DNA from: DATBFX01 sp036558305
GTDB taxonomy: Bacteria; Chloroflexota; Chloroflexia; Thermomicrobiales; UBA6265
Length of the DNA: 41,332 nucleotides
Direction: 5' to 3'
Assembly: GCA_036558305.1 (NCBI GenBank)
Contig: DATBFX010000396.1
Coordinates: forward strand, 1-41,332
The notes beneath the pieces are model-generated. The model was not told the DNA's origin and made no database searches. It saw only the letters and a list, made by a program, of their open reading frames with translations. Made by a program: the position numbers and the translations under genes. Shown here one piece after another: positions 29,773 to 38,141 of the stretch. How positions within the stretch are numbered: the first letter of the stretch is position 1; each line of letters starts with the position of its first letter.

Positions 29773-29799
29773 TCCAGCAAGGAAAATCTGGCGGATGCC

Positions 29800-29874
29800 G
29801 TAGGGGCGGACCGCCCTGTCCGCCCTTCCGCATTGGCACACACGATCGAGGGCGGACACGGCGGTCCGCCCCTA
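29800..29874. repeat. GTAG-type inverted REP pair between convergent genes
   Basis: GTAGGGGCGGACCGCC... (left arm 29801-29825) matches the reverse complement of 29850-29874 at 24 of 25 positions, with a 24-base centre. The 5' GTAG tetranucleotide and paired inverted arrangement are those of REP/REPIN elements. It lies between the stops of pcaB (+) and the SH3 gene (-) and could terminate both. Confidence 0.85.
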
Positions 29875-29946
29875 TGGCAATGTCCAGGCCCGACACAATC
29901 CCCTTCAGTCGGGTGCCCTCTGGGCGATTGAGCCCCGCGCCCGATC

Positions 29947-30309
29947 TTACTCCCCGGGGAACCCGTCGGGATCGACGGCCAGGAATCCGGCCGCCATCCA
30001 ACCGGTCCCGTAGTAGTCGTTGAAGACCTTGACCCAGGTGTAGCCGTCCCGATAGCCCGGACCGTCGAGCACCAGGAAAAGCTCGCCGTCCGGAGCCACG
30101 GCGGCAATCGGCGCGTCGAGCCCAGCCGCCTCGCGGAAATGCACCGGCCCGTCGAACACCCTGACCGTATCGCCGATCGCAAAATCGGCAACCAATTCGG
30201 CCGAGGCCGATCGCGCCCTGAGCCCTCCAATTCCGATCACCAATCCGACCGCCACCAGCGTCAACACCAGACCGCGCACCATCGACATGCGACGAATATT
30301 CGAAATCAT
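29947..30309 (-). CDS. Secreted or anchored small SH3-domain protein
   Basis: 120 aa. ATG 30309 has AGGAG about 12 nt upstream; ATGs at 30288 and 30282 are alternatives without a site. A signal peptide (VRGLVLTLVAVGLVIGIGGLRARSASA) is followed by one bacterial SH3-like domain: IGDTVRVFDGPVHFREAAGLDAPIAAVAPDGELFLVLDGP, then YTWVKVFNDYYGTGWMAAGFL. Such domains usually bind cell-wall peptides. There is no catalytic domain attached. It stands alone on the minus strand; bases 30310-30499 hold no other gene. Confidence 0.75.
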   Translation of the reverse strand: MISNIRRMSMVRGLVLTLVAVGLVIGIGGLRARSASAELVADFAIGDTVRVFDGPVHFREAAGLDAPIAAVAPDGELFLVLDGPGYRDGYTWVKVFNDYYGTGWMAAGFLAVDPDGFPGE

Positions 30310-30499
30310 CGTCCGCTACTCTCCTCGTCTCGCTTAGACCATCGAAGAAAGCGGTCCGGGCTCCTCATCGCGTACCGGACCGCCGGTGACAGGATCACAC
30401 GACGTCGCCGCCGCGACATCTGCTGTTCGACGTATCCCACGGTTGCCACGACGAATACGTCGTTTGTCTGAGCCGCCGGTTCGATGCGGCGCCGCGATC

Positions 30500-31846
30500 T
30501 CAGCGCAGGTAGTCCCGCAGCAGGGACGCGAGCCAGAGGAAGACGGCGAACCCGACGACGTCCTGGAACGCGGTCTCGAACGGTCCCGCCGTCGTCGCCG
30601 GATCGAATCCCAGGCGCTTCGACAGCATCGGGATCACGGTGCCCATGAAACCGGCCGTCAGCATCGAACAGGTCATCGCCCCGCCGATCACGAGTCCGAA
30701 TGGCAGGTGCCGCGACCAGACGGCGCCGACCAGACCGAGGGTCAGACCGCAGACGAGGGCCATCAGCAACGTCGTCGCCAGTTCGCGACCGACCTCGCGG
30801 CGCCAGCGATCGCCCGTGACGTGACCGCTGTCGAGTCCGCGCACCACGATCGCCGCCGCTTGCAACCCGACGTTGCCGGAGACGGCGGAGATCACCGGCA
30901 TAAACGAGGCGAGCAGAATCACCTCGGTCAGGACCTCGTCGAACCTGGCGATCACCAACCCCGCCCCCAACTCGATGACCAGCGTCCCCAGCAGCCAGGG
31001 CAGACGCAACCGCGCGATCTGGAACGGGTTGCGGCGGGCCATCTCTTCGGCGTCCGTCCCCGCCTGCCGCAGGTAGTCCTCGACCAGTGCCGCTTCCAGC
31101 ACGTCGGTCGCATCGTCGACGGTGACGATGCCAAGGAGCCGATCGCCCGCGTCGACCACCGGCACCGACATCAGGTTATGGTTCCGCAGTAACTTTGCCG
31201 CCGTCTCCGCTTCGGCCTCGGCGCGGACGCGAATCGGGTCCGCACGCATGACCTCGCGGACGAGTCGCTCGGCAGGCGACAGGACGAGCTCGCGCAGCGG
31301 CAGCGCACCGAGGAGGCGATCGTCCGCATCGAGCACGTAGACGTCGTAGAGCGCATCGGTCTCCGCCGCGACCGCGCGCAGCGCCGCGATCGCCTGGTCC
31401 GTTCGCACCTCCGGCAACACCGCGACGAAGGACGGGGTCATCAGACCGGCGGCGCTTTCGGGCGGATAGGCGAGCAGCCCGCGCAACTCCGCTGCCTCGA
31501 CCGGTTCCATCTGGACCAGGATCTGTTCGGCCACTGCGTCCGGCAGCGCCTCGACGATGTCGGTCGCGTCGTCCGGCGCCATCGCCTCGAGCACGTCGGC
31601 GGCGGTCGACCGCGCCAGCGAACGCAGGATGCCGGCCGCCTCAACCGGACCGAGTTCGGCGAGGACCTTCGGCAGTTCCTCGTCCGGCAACCACGCGACC
31701 AGCAGGGAAACCTCTGCCGGGTCGAACCGGCGGACCAGTTCCACCCAATCCGCGGGTCCGACCCTCTTGCTGAGGCCCGCGATCCCTTCCCGCTCGTGGG
31801 CCGCGATCAGCGTGCGCACTTCGTCGAGAAACGTTGCGTCGGTCAT
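30500..31846 (-). CDS. mgtE: Magnesium transporter MgtE
   Basis: 448 aa from ATG 31846, with GGAGG 7 nt upstream. The N-terminal helical superhelix (about 1-130; LVRRFDPAEVSLLVAWLPDEELPKVL, ATDIVEALPDAVAEQIL) precedes two CBS domains (about 132-255; AAGLMTPSFVAVLPEVRTDQAI, VREVMRADPIRVRAE...LMSVPVVDAGDRLLGIVTVDDATDVLE). The five-helix channel domain (about 278-448) has the pore-lining PVISAVSGNVGLQ and GFDPATTAGPFETAFQDVVG. In the intact family, Mg2+ bound between the N and CBS domains closes the pore. Transcription appears to start at a consensus promoter about 280 bases upstream, passing a short ORF and an intrinsic terminator, so attenuation is likely. Confidence 0.93.
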   Translation of the reverse strand: MTDATFLDEVRTLIAAHEREGIAGLSKRVGPADWVELVRRFDPAEVSLLVAWLPDEELPKVLAELGPVEAAGILRSLARSTAADVLEAMAPDDATDIVEALPDAVAEQILVQMEPVEAAELRGLLAYPPESAAGLMTPSFVAVLPEVRTDQAIAALRAVAAETDALYDVYVLDADDRLLGALPLRELVLSPAERLVREVMRADPIRVRAEAEAETAAKLLRNHNLMSVPVVDAGDRLLGIVTVDDATDVLEAALVEDYLRQAGTDAEEMARRNPFQIARLRLPWLLGTLVIELGAGLVIARFDEVLTEVILLASFMPVISAVSGNVGLQAAAIVVRGLDSGHVTGDRWRREVGRELATTLLMALVCGLTLGLVGAVWSRHLPFGLVIGGAMTCSMLTAGFMGTVIPMLSKRLGFDPATTAGPFETAFQDVVGFAVFLWLASLLRDYLR

Positions 31847-31953
31847 GGTGGCACCTCCGCGAGGCAGACGCGGACGGAGGCGACACCGTCGCCGGCCCAG
31901 GGCCAACGTCTGTCGTGCTCTGACACATCGGGGGAGCGTGGGAAAGGTGGGGA

Positions 31954-31980
31954 AACAAAAATCCCCGCCGGAAGGCGGGG
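31954..31980 (-). terminator. Intrinsic terminator inside the mgtE leader
   Basis: On the minus strand CCCCGCC-TTCC-GGCGGGG is followed by ATTTTTGTTT: a 7-bp GC stem, a TTCC loop and a T tract. It lies 35 bases after the 21-codon ORF and 108 bases before the mgtE start. Confidence 0.85.
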
Positions 31981-32014
31981 GCAAAACCGTAACGCGATGC
32001 GGCGACCGCGAAAA

Positions 32015-32080
32015 CTACGCCTCGGCCATCACCGGTGAACGCCCTTCCGGCGCCCCGATACATTCGCTGCCGCCGTCCAT
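32015..32080 (-). CDS. Putative 21-aa leader peptide upstream of mgtE
   Basis: ATG 32080 is preceded by CGGAGGAG with 7 nt spacing, as strong as any ribosome site in the window, and the frame closes at TAG 32015-32017. Product: MDGGSECIGAPEGRSPVMAEA. It has two Pro and several acidic residues but no run of one amino acid as in classical biosynthetic attenuators. Position between a consensus promoter and an intrinsic terminator suggests that its translation controls read-through into mgtE, as short Pro/acidic leader ORFs do for other Mg2+ transporter genes. It could instead be an independent mini-gene. Coding status rests on the ribosome site and context. Confidence 0.6.
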   Translation of the reverse strand: MDGGSECIGAPEGRSPVMAEA

Positions 32081-32100
32081 GTCGTGACTCCTCCGAACCC

Positions 32101-32129
32101 GTTGCGCCGGCTCACCGGCGCGGCGCAAC
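32101..32129 (-). other. Stem-loop at the start of the mgtE leader
   Basis: GTTGCGCCG pairs with CGGCGCAAC around an 11-base centre that itself holds GCCGG/CCGGC. It would form at or just after the transcription start and end before the leader ORF's ribosome site. Confidence 0.6.
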
Positions 32130-32156
32130 TCTAGGACGGCCTTCCCTCGCTGTCAA
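32128..32156 (-). promoter_or_regulatory. Consensus promoter of the mgtE leader
   Basis: On the minus strand TTGACA (32156-32151), 17-nt spacer, TAGAGT (32133-32128): perfect -35, four of six in the -10 and ideal spacing. Start expected near 32121. The remaining bases up to the start of the M23 gene (32157-32370) show no gene. Confidence 0.7.
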
Positions 32157-32370
32157 CGATCGCCCCCAACCTCCCCCCTCCTTTGCCGAGACCGGTAGGG
32201 GGTGGGGTCTTTGTTCAGGCTCACACATTTGGGCCATGTCCCTGACGCCGTCGTTTCCATACGCTCGGCTCGATTAGACAGCATCGGGTCCTCGGCATCC
32301 GATGGCGACCAGAGACAACAGACGCGGTCGGCAGCGGCATGACCGAGGCCGCGGTTGGAGAAACGGCACC

Positions 32371-34368
32371 ATGCGCATCCAGTATCGTTTCCGGATCGGG
32401 CTCTTCCTGGCCCTGCTCGGTCTTTTGACCCTCAGCCTCAACCCGCCCTCCCTGGCGATGGCGCAGGACGAGGCGGCCACCCCAGCCGACGCCGCGGAGA
32501 CGGCACCGGCCGAGGACCCGACCCCGCCGCCACCGCCGCCCGATACCACGCCGCCCGCCATCGACGGCCACGCCGACGTCTACGCCGCCGCCGCCGACGC
32601 CTCGGGCGTCGTCGTCGAGTACGGCTACCCCGGCGCCTACGACGAGGCCGACGGCGGCGTCGGCGTCGAATGCGCCCCGCCCTCCGGTTCGCTCTTCCCG
32701 CTCGGGACGACCGGGGTGACCTGCTCGGCCGGCGATTCGGCCGGCAACTGGGCCCAGACCTCGTTTGCCGTCGTCGTCACCGACCAGACCCCGCCCGTCA
32801 TCGACGGGGTGGGCGACGTCGTCGTCGACGCCGCCGACCCGTCGGGCGCCGCGGTGGACTTCCCGATCCCCTCCGCCTGGGACAACGTCGACGGCGCCGT
32901 CGCCGTCGGCTGCGACACCGCCTCCGGCGCCTTCTTCCCCGTCGGCACCTCGGTGGTCACCTGCTGGGCGCAGGACAACGCCGGCAACGCGGCCAACTCC
33001 GTCTCCTTCGCCGTCACCGTCAACGCGCCACCGCCCCCGCCCCCGACCGAAGAACCGGCCCCGACCGAGGTCCCGGCCACCGACACCCCGGTCCCGACCG
33101 CGGTCCCGACCGAGGCGCCGACCGACGAGCCGACCGCGAAACCCACCAAGACGCCGACCGAGGCGCCGACCGAGGCGCCGACCGACACCCCGACCGGCGA
33201 GCCGGGCGCCACCGCGACGCCGGCACCGACCACGAAGCCGACCGAGGCGCCGTCCGACCCGACCGATGTGCCGGCGCCGCCGACCGACACCCCGACCAAG
33301 GTCCCGACCCCGTTCACGCCGCCGCCCGCCGACGGCATCACCTCCGCCCCGCCGACCGCCCCGACCCCCGACCCGCTCGCCGTCGACCAGGCCCTCATCG
33401 GCAGCTTCACGATCGTCACCGACGGCGGCCCCCTGGGCGTGCTCGCCTCGATCTGGGGCGGCGAGGACTGGCCGATTTCCCAGGAATTCGGCCACACCGA
33501 CTTCTCGGTTACCCACGGCAGTTGGTACGCCTACGGTCTCGACTACGGGCTCGACGGCTACGAGCACCCCGGCCTCGACGTCGGGATGCCGCGGGGGACC
33601 GCCCTCTACTCGCCGGTCGACGGCACGGTCGAGATCGCCGGCGGCGTCCCCTACTACACCTTCTACGGCAACGGCCAACCCGGCGTCGGCGAACTCCTGA
33701 TCCAGACCGAGGACGGCGACCAGGTGATCCTCGGGCACATGGCCCACATCGTGGTGGAGGCCGGCGACAAGGTCAAGGTCGGCCAGTTCGTCGGGCTCTC
33801 CGGCGGCGACAACGGCGACCACGTCCACCTGGAGACGCGCGAGCTGCAACCGCTGGGCGGCTACAAGATCACCGACCCCCGCCACAGCTTCCTCGTCCCC
33901 ATCCTCAAGGCTGCCCTCAAGCGCGCCGCCGAGGAGGCGGGCACGGAGGATTCCCTGGCCCTGTCCGATTCCGACGGCCGCCTCGCCGCCGTCGCCCAGT
34001 CCACCAGCGACAAGTACGCCATCATCACCGTCCGCCGCATCAACTGCGCGGTCGATGCCGACGGCAACGCGATCGCGACCTGCGGCAATGACGTCCTTTC
34101 GGGAGCCGGCTACACCGTCTACAACCCGACCAACCACGGCACGACCCGCGTCACCAACCCCGACGGCAAGACCTCGTTCGGCCCGCGCGCCGGCGAGAAC
34201 GTGATCACCAAGGACGTCGATGCCGATTCCTTCGCCGGTGCCTACGTCTCCTGTGTTGCGGACAGCGGCCGCGTCCTCTTCCAGGGCGCGATCAGCGAGC
34301 CTTCGGTCACCCTCAACACCGAAGCGGGCGAGCGCATCCTCTGCAACTGGTACAACCTGGCGGACTGA
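32371..34368 (+). CDS. Secreted HYR-domain / M23 peptidase protein
   Basis: 665 aa from ATG 32371 (GGAG about 11 nt upstream), preferred over ATG 32302 because the signal peptide starts here (GLFLALLGLLTLSLNPPSLAMAQ). Two HYR-type Ig modules (about 58-137 and 140-218) share TPP[AV]IDG, DNVDG-like, P[VL]GT..VTC and DSAGN/DNAGN. A 115-residue Pro/Thr linker (PTEAPT repeats) leads to an M23 domain (about 365-500): EHPGLDVG (His 399, Asp 403), GHM, and DHVHLE (His 484/486), the zinc-ligand pattern of lysostaphin-type endopeptidases. A C-terminal domain (545-665) has four Cys. Expected outside the cell, cutting or binding peptidoglycan cross-links. All of the M23 metal ligands are visible. Confidence 0.88.
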   Translation: MRIQYRFRIGLFLALLGLLTLSLNPPSLAMAQDEAATPADAAETAPAEDPTPPPPPPDTTPPAIDGHADVYAAAADASGVVVEYGYPGAYDEADGGVGVECAPPSGSLFPLGTTGVTCSAGDSAGNWAQTSFAVVVTDQTPPVIDGVGDVVVDAADPSGAAVDFPIPSAWDNVDGAVAVGCDTASGAFFPVGTSVVTCWAQDNAGNAANSVSFAVTVNAPPPPPPTEEPAPTEVPATDTPVPTAVPTEAPTDEPTAKPTKTPTEAPTEAPTDTPTGEPGATATPAPTTKPTEAPSDPTDVPAPPTDTPTKVPTPFTPPPADGITSAPPTAPTPDPLAVDQALIGSFTIVTDGGPLGVLASIWGGEDWPISQEFGHTDFSVTHGSWYAYGLDYGLDGYEHPGLDVGMPRGTALYSPVDGTVEIAGGVPYYTFYGNGQPGVGELLIQTEDGDQVILGHMAHIVVEAGDKVKVGQFVGLSGGDNGDHVHLETRELQPLGGYKITDPRHSFLVPILKAALKRAAEEAGTEDSLALSDSDGRLAAVAQSTSDKYAIITVRRINCAVDADGNAIATCGNDVLSGAGYTVYNPTNHGTTRVTNPDGKTSFGPRAGENVITKDVDADSFAGAYVSCVADSGRVLFQGAISEPSVTLNTEAGERILCNWYNLAD

Positions 34369-34387
34369 TCGATCGTGACGAGAACCG

Positions 34388-34420
34388 CGGCGCCGCGCTC
34401 TTCCATCGAGCGCGGCGCCG
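34388..34420. terminator. Hairpin between convergent genes
   Basis: CGGCGCCGCGCTC (34388-34400) pairs perfectly with GAGCGCGGCGCCG (34408-34420), loop TTCCATC. It lies 20 bases after the M23 stop and 6 bases after the FAH-hydrolase stop, so it probably serves both strands. Confidence 0.7.
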
Positions 34421-34425
34421 TGCCC

Positions 34426-35310
34426 CTACCCCGCGACCACCCGGTTCGTCAGGCGACCGATCGCGTCTTCGGCGACGGTCACCACGTCACCGGGCTTGAG
34501 GTACCGCGGCGGGTCCATGAAGGTGCCGATGCCACCGGGGGTACCGGTCAACAGGCAATCGCCGGGTTCCAGGGTGATGATCGAGGTGATCCATTCGATC
34601 ACGACCGGCACCGGGAAGATCTGCAACCCGACCAGCGAGTCCTGTCGCAATTCCCCGTTGACCCAGGCCCGGATGCGGGCCTTCCCGAGATCCGGGATCT
34701 CGTCCGACGTCACGATCACCGGTCCCATCGGCATGAACGTGTCGAAGTTCTTGCCGAGATCTGCCTGGTACCAGTTCTTGTCGCCAGCGAAGCGATCGAC
34801 CCCGAATTGGACGGCCCGCGACCCGACATCGTTGAACACCGTATAGCCGAAGACGTAGTCGAGCGCCGCGTCGCGCCCGACGTATTTCGCCCGTCGCCCG
34901 ATCACCACCCCGAGCTCGACTTCGTAATCGACGTTGAACCCGCCCGGGCGCTTGATCACCCGGTCGTGCGGGGGGATCACGATGTCGGCGTCGGGGCCGA
35001 TCACCGCGTTCGGCGTCTTGACGAAGTCGATCCGCGGTTCGGTCGGGGTGGCGATCGTCGGTTCCTCGTCGGCGTGCGCCTTGTAGTTGACCCCCGAACC
35101 GAAGATCGTCCCCGGCCGCGGGATCGGCGCCAGGAAGCGATCGACCGCCACCGGGACGCTGCTCTCCGCGGTGGCCCGCGCCCGTTCGATGCCTGCCTCC
35201 CCCTCCCGGATGAGCGTCAGCATATCGGTGTATCCGGTCGGGTAGACCTTGCCGTCCCGCTCGACACCGACCGCGACCGAGCCCGCCCGCTCGAAAGTAC
35301 AGAGACGCAT
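34426..35310 (-). CDS. Fumarylacetoacetate hydrolase family protein
   Basis: 294 aa. ATG 35310 has GGGGAG 9 nt upstream. FAH fold in the C-terminal two thirds: FGSGVNYKAHADE, DFVKTPNAVIGPDADIVIPP, and metal ligands DYEVELGVVIG (Glu 130, Glu 132) and YTVFNDVGSR (Asp 161). KxxDTFxPxGP-like residues appear as NFDTFMPMGPVIV, and CLLTGTPGGIG closes the active site. Members hydrolyse or decarboxylate beta-dicarbonyl acids, or act as 2-keto-3-deoxy-sugar-acid hydratases. It is the last gene of the minus-strand catabolic operon, 4 bases after the preceding gene, so it probably acts on a 2-keto-acid or diketo intermediate of that pathway. Confidence 0.9.
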   Translation of the reverse strand: MRLCTFERAGSVAVGVERDGKVYPTGYTDMLTLIREGEAGIERARATAESSVPVAVDRFLAPIPRPGTIFGSGVNYKAHADEEPTIATPTEPRIDFVKTPNAVIGPDADIVIPPHDRVIKRPGGFNVDYEVELGVVIGRRAKYVGRDAALDYVFGYTVFNDVGSRAVQFGVDRFAGDKNWYQADLGKNFDTFMPMGPVIVTSDEIPDLGKARIRAWVNGELRQDSLVGLQIFPVPVVIEWITSIITLEPGDCLLTGTPGGIGTFMDPPRYLKPGDVVTVAEDAIGRLTNRVVAG

Positions 35311-35314
35311 CGAT

Positions 35315-37333
35315 TCAGGCTCCCCTGTCGCTGTCGTGGCCGCGAGGCTCGATCTGCCCCGTCAGACAGACCACCGCGAATTGCGACAGCCGGAGGTCGA
35401 ACGCCCCATCCTCCGCGGCGGTAATCGTCTCGTCGCTTCCCAGAAAGAACGCCGGATCGGATGCGGCGCGTTCGAATGCCGATTCGTCGAGACTTCGTAT
35501 CGTCAACGCGCGCACCGCTGGCAACGCCAGGCGCACGATCGCCGGCCGGTCCTGGAAATTGGCGACGAGGACGCGGACGCGATTCCCATCGCGCACGGCC
35601 AGCGCCTCCACCGACAGGGGATCGTGGACCGTCACCGGCAGCAGCCCGGTCTCGGGCAGATCGGCGAGAGCGGCGAAAGCGTGATAGAGCGGGAAGAGTT
35701 GGTGCGGGACGGCAGGAAACAGGTTGGGCTTCGCAACGTCCGCGCCGGCCATCAGACCGCGCCACCCGGTCGTCTCGTAGTAGGTCAGGGAATCGGCGCC
35801 CGCCTCCACCAGCCGGTGGAGACTGCCGACCGTCCATCCCGCCCCGAAGAGCGAAAGCTGGCGCACATCGACCGGTGCCGGCAATTCGTCGGGGCCGGGT
35901 TCGGGGGTGGGACCGGTGGCGTTGGGATTGAACGGCTGCTTGAGCGTGACCGGTCCCACCGCCAGCGGCATGTCGCCGACGACCGCCCGAGCGCTTGCCA
36001 CCGTCTCCGTCTGCGCCTCCAGCGTCTCGACGAGCGAGGCGTTGTCGAAGGCATGCACCTGGGGATTGATCGTGTACGTCGCCCAGGCCATCTCGTCGAG
36101 CGGAAGCCGCTGCGATGCCCGGTTGAGCTCGGTGAAGTAGGCACGCGTGCCACCGCCGATCGGGATATCCAAACCGGCCGCCGCAAACGCCTCCCGCGTC
36201 CACCGGACGACCTCCCCGTTCGTGTCGAGATCGGAGCGCGGGAAGACGACCGGTTCCTGGAGAGGCGGGAAGACGGCCGCACGCACCACCGGGACGCGGA
36301 GGGCGCGCAAGAACTCCGCGGCGCGGGCGACTCCCTCCGCAGTCACCCCAACGATGCTCAATTCCAACGCGGCGCCGAGCTGCTCGCCTTGCCGCGCGGA
36401 CAGACGCAGGACCGATTCCCAGTCGCCCCGGCCGAGGTCGATCTGCACCCAGAGGTGCGCGGGCCGGAGCGCCCGCAACCGTTCGACCTCGTCGTCGCTC
36501 AGCGGCGTCGAGTCGGACGACAGGCCGAACCCGATCGGCGGCAGCGGCCGGATCGGCTCCAAACCGACCTCGACGTCCGCGCCCCCTCCGGACTTCGCCG
36601 CGGCGGGGACCGAGCCGAGCAACGAGATGGTCACACTTTGGACAATCGGCGAACCGGGTTCGACCAGCACCGGATACGGAATCCTCAGCGGTGTGCAGTA
36701 GGTCTTGTACGAGGCATCGGTCCAGTTGCGCTGGTCCTCCATCTCGAACAGATCGCCCTCGAAGGCGATCCGGCACCTCGCGTCGCTAACCGCCGGGTGC
36801 GCGATCGCGACCATGTCGACGAACGGCTGGTGGGGCGAGATGCGCTCCGGGAAGACGCCCTCGACCGTGCCCTCGGGTGTCGTCACCGTCGCGACCATCC
36901 CGGCGAGTGCCATCGGGTGGAGGACGCAAAAACCGATCCGGTTCTTGTGGAACGGTCGCCGCGGTTCGCCCCGCATCTCGTAGCGGATTACTCCGTCCGG
37001 CCGCCCCTCGATCTCACCGGACCAGGCGAAATCGACCTCGCCCCGGACGTGCTCGGCCGCGAAGCGGACGGTGAAGCCGTCCCCCCGGTCGTCCACCGCG
37101 AACGCGGTGTAGACCGGTTCGATCGTGTCCCAGTTGCGGTCGCGCACGGCCATGTAGAGCCGCCGGACGAGCTCACGGCCGCCGGCGCGGACGTAACGGA
37201 GATCGCCCCCTTCCAGCACCGCCGTCAGCGGTCCGGCCCGCAACGTCCGCTGCTCCGGCAGCGCCCGGTCCACGCCGTACCATTTCGTCCGCACCGGCAA
37301 ACCACCCGGCGAGATCGTCTGTTCCGCATTCAT
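35315..37333 (-). CDS. Large cytosolic protein, possibly D-apionate lactonase-like
   Basis: 672 aa. ATG 37333 has GAGGAA about 8 nt upstream; no signal peptide. The N-terminal 250 residues look like a beta-sandwich (LRAGPLTAVLEGGDLRYVRAGGRELVRRLYMAVRDRNWDTIEP). The middle (about 290-560) looks like a TIM barrel (LWVQIDLGRGDW, ALELSIVG, VPVVRAAVFPP, IGGGTRAYFTELNR, and the C-terminal strand DSLTYYETTGWRGL). A beta domain closes it. The opening segment resembles, from memory, proteins assigned as D-apionate lactonase (ApnL); I cannot verify this. Glu residues in the barrel would also suit a glycoside-hydrolase-like fold. It is embedded in the operon between an FAH hydrolase and an MBL hydrolase, consistent with sugar-acid or lactone breakdown. 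Confidence 0.6.
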   Translation of the reverse strand: MNAEQTISPGGLPVRTKWYGVDRALPEQRTLRAGPLTAVLEGGDLRYVRAGGRELVRRLYMAVRDRNWDTIEPVYTAFAVDDRGDGFTVRFAAEHVRGEVDFAWSGEIEGRPDGVIRYEMRGEPRRPFHKNRIGFCVLHPMALAGMVATVTTPEGTVEGVFPERISPHQPFVDMVAIAHPAVSDARCRIAFEGDLFEMEDQRNWTDASYKTYCTPLRIPYPVLVEPGSPIVQSVTISLLGSVPAAAKSGGGADVEVGLEPIRPLPPIGFGLSSDSTPLSDDEVERLRALRPAHLWVQIDLGRGDWESVLRLSARQGEQLGAALELSIVGVTAEGVARAAEFLRALRVPVVRAAVFPPLQEPVVFPRSDLDTNGEVVRWTREAFAAAGLDIPIGGGTRAYFTELNRASQRLPLDEMAWATYTINPQVHAFDNASLVETLEAQTETVASARAVVGDMPLAVGPVTLKQPFNPNATGPTPEPGPDELPAPVDVRQLSLFGAGWTVGSLHRLVEAGADSLTYYETTGWRGLMAGADVAKPNLFPAVPHQLFPLYHAFAALADLPETGLLPVTVHDPLSVEALAVRDGNRVRVLVANFQDRPAIVRLALPAVRALTIRSLDESAFERAASDPAFFLGSDETITAAEDGAFDLRLSQFAVVCLTGQIEPRGHDSDRGA

Positions 37334-37343
37334 CGAGGCTTCC

Positions 37344-38141
37344 TCACTCCGTGGTTACGGTTACGGTTTCGCCATCATCGTCCGTGGCGACGGTGACGAC
37401 GCTGCCGACACCGGGCGCGATCGCGATCCGCCGCCCGGTCGAGTCCTTCGCCGGGACGAGATCGAGGAACTCCAGCACGTCCGGTTGGGCGGGATTGAGG
37501 TAGTGGCAGGCGACCGCCACCTTCAGACCGAGGAACTCGGCCGCCAGTGCCGCCTCCGACGGCGACATCTCGCCGGTCAGGAAGGTTCCCGGACCCGGTA
37601 CCTGCGCGAAGAGCTCGGCCGGTTGGGCGCAGCCGAGGAGACCGACCGTCGGCCGGTAGAGTTCGGCGATCAATCGCAGGTCGCCGAAGATCGCCGTGTC
37701 GCCGTAGTGGTAGATGCGGATGCCGGGCTCCGTCTCGACGATGAACCCCATCGGCACGCCGGTCACGAACTGCCCATCGGAGAGACGTCCCTGCGACCAG
37801 TGGTGGCACTCGACCGGTCGCACCACGATCCCCGCCAGCTCGGTGACGATGCCCCAGGTCGTCGCCCGGATCTGGTCGCCGGCGACACCGGCATCCATCA
37901 GCATCGCCCGCACTTCGCCGCCGCAGACGACCGGCGCGCCGGTCAGACCGGCGATGGTGGCCGTGTCGCCGTAGTGGTCGAACGCGGCGTGGCTGACCAG
38001 GATCAGATCCGGCGGGTCGAGGTCCTCCGGTTGGACCGGCGCCGCCGGACTCTGGCTCAGGAACGGGTCGATCAGCAGGCGCTTGTCGCCCCAGGTGATC
38101 TCGTACCCCGCCACGCCGAGGAAACGGAGCCGCGTGCTCAT
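37344..38141 (-). CDS. MBL-fold metal-dependent hydrolase
   Basis: 265 aa. Its ATG (38141) overlaps the TGA of the preceding gene as ATGA. Metallo-beta-lactamase fold of the UPF0173/UlaG-like type: LRFLGVAGYEITWGDKRLLIDPFL, VSHAAFDHYGD (metal motif HxxxDH), VECHHWSQG, IYHYGDTAIFGD, and ACHYLNP near the end. Some relatives are sugar-phosphate lactonases, for example ascorbate-6-phosphate lactonase, which fits the operon's apparent sugar-acid theme. Exact substrate unknown. Confidence 0.85.
   Translation of the reverse strand: MSTRLRFLGVAGYEITWGDKRLLIDPFLSQSPAAPVQPEDLDPPDLILVSHAAFDHYGDTATIAGLTGAPVVCGGEVRAMLMDAGVAGDQIRATTWGIVTELAGIVVRPVECHHWSQGRLSDGQFVTGVPMGFIVETEPGIRIYHYGDTAIFGDLRLIAELYRPTVGLLGCAQPAELFAQVPGPGTFLTGEMSPSEAALAAEFLGLKVAVACHYLNPAQPDVLEFLDLVPAKDSTGRRIAIAPGVGSVVTVATDDDGETVTVTTE

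Noticed and set aside
31846..32156. M-box (ykoK) Mg2+ riboswitch before mgtE
   Set aside because: The leader is occupied by a short ORF and terminator; I find none of the conserved M-box core sequences.
32221..34137. 638-codon open frame on the minus strand opposite the HYR/M23 gene
   Set aside because: Its Gly/Arg/Val/Asp-rich sequence mirrors the Pro/Thr/Asp codons of the plus-strand gene, which has a signal peptide and complete M23 motifs. It also covers the mgtE promoter side.
35249..37396. 715-codon open frame on the plus strand opposite the 672-aa protein
   Set aside because: Arg/Asp/His-rich composition typical of antisense high-GC frames; the minus-strand gene has a good start, folds into recognisable domains and is in an operon.
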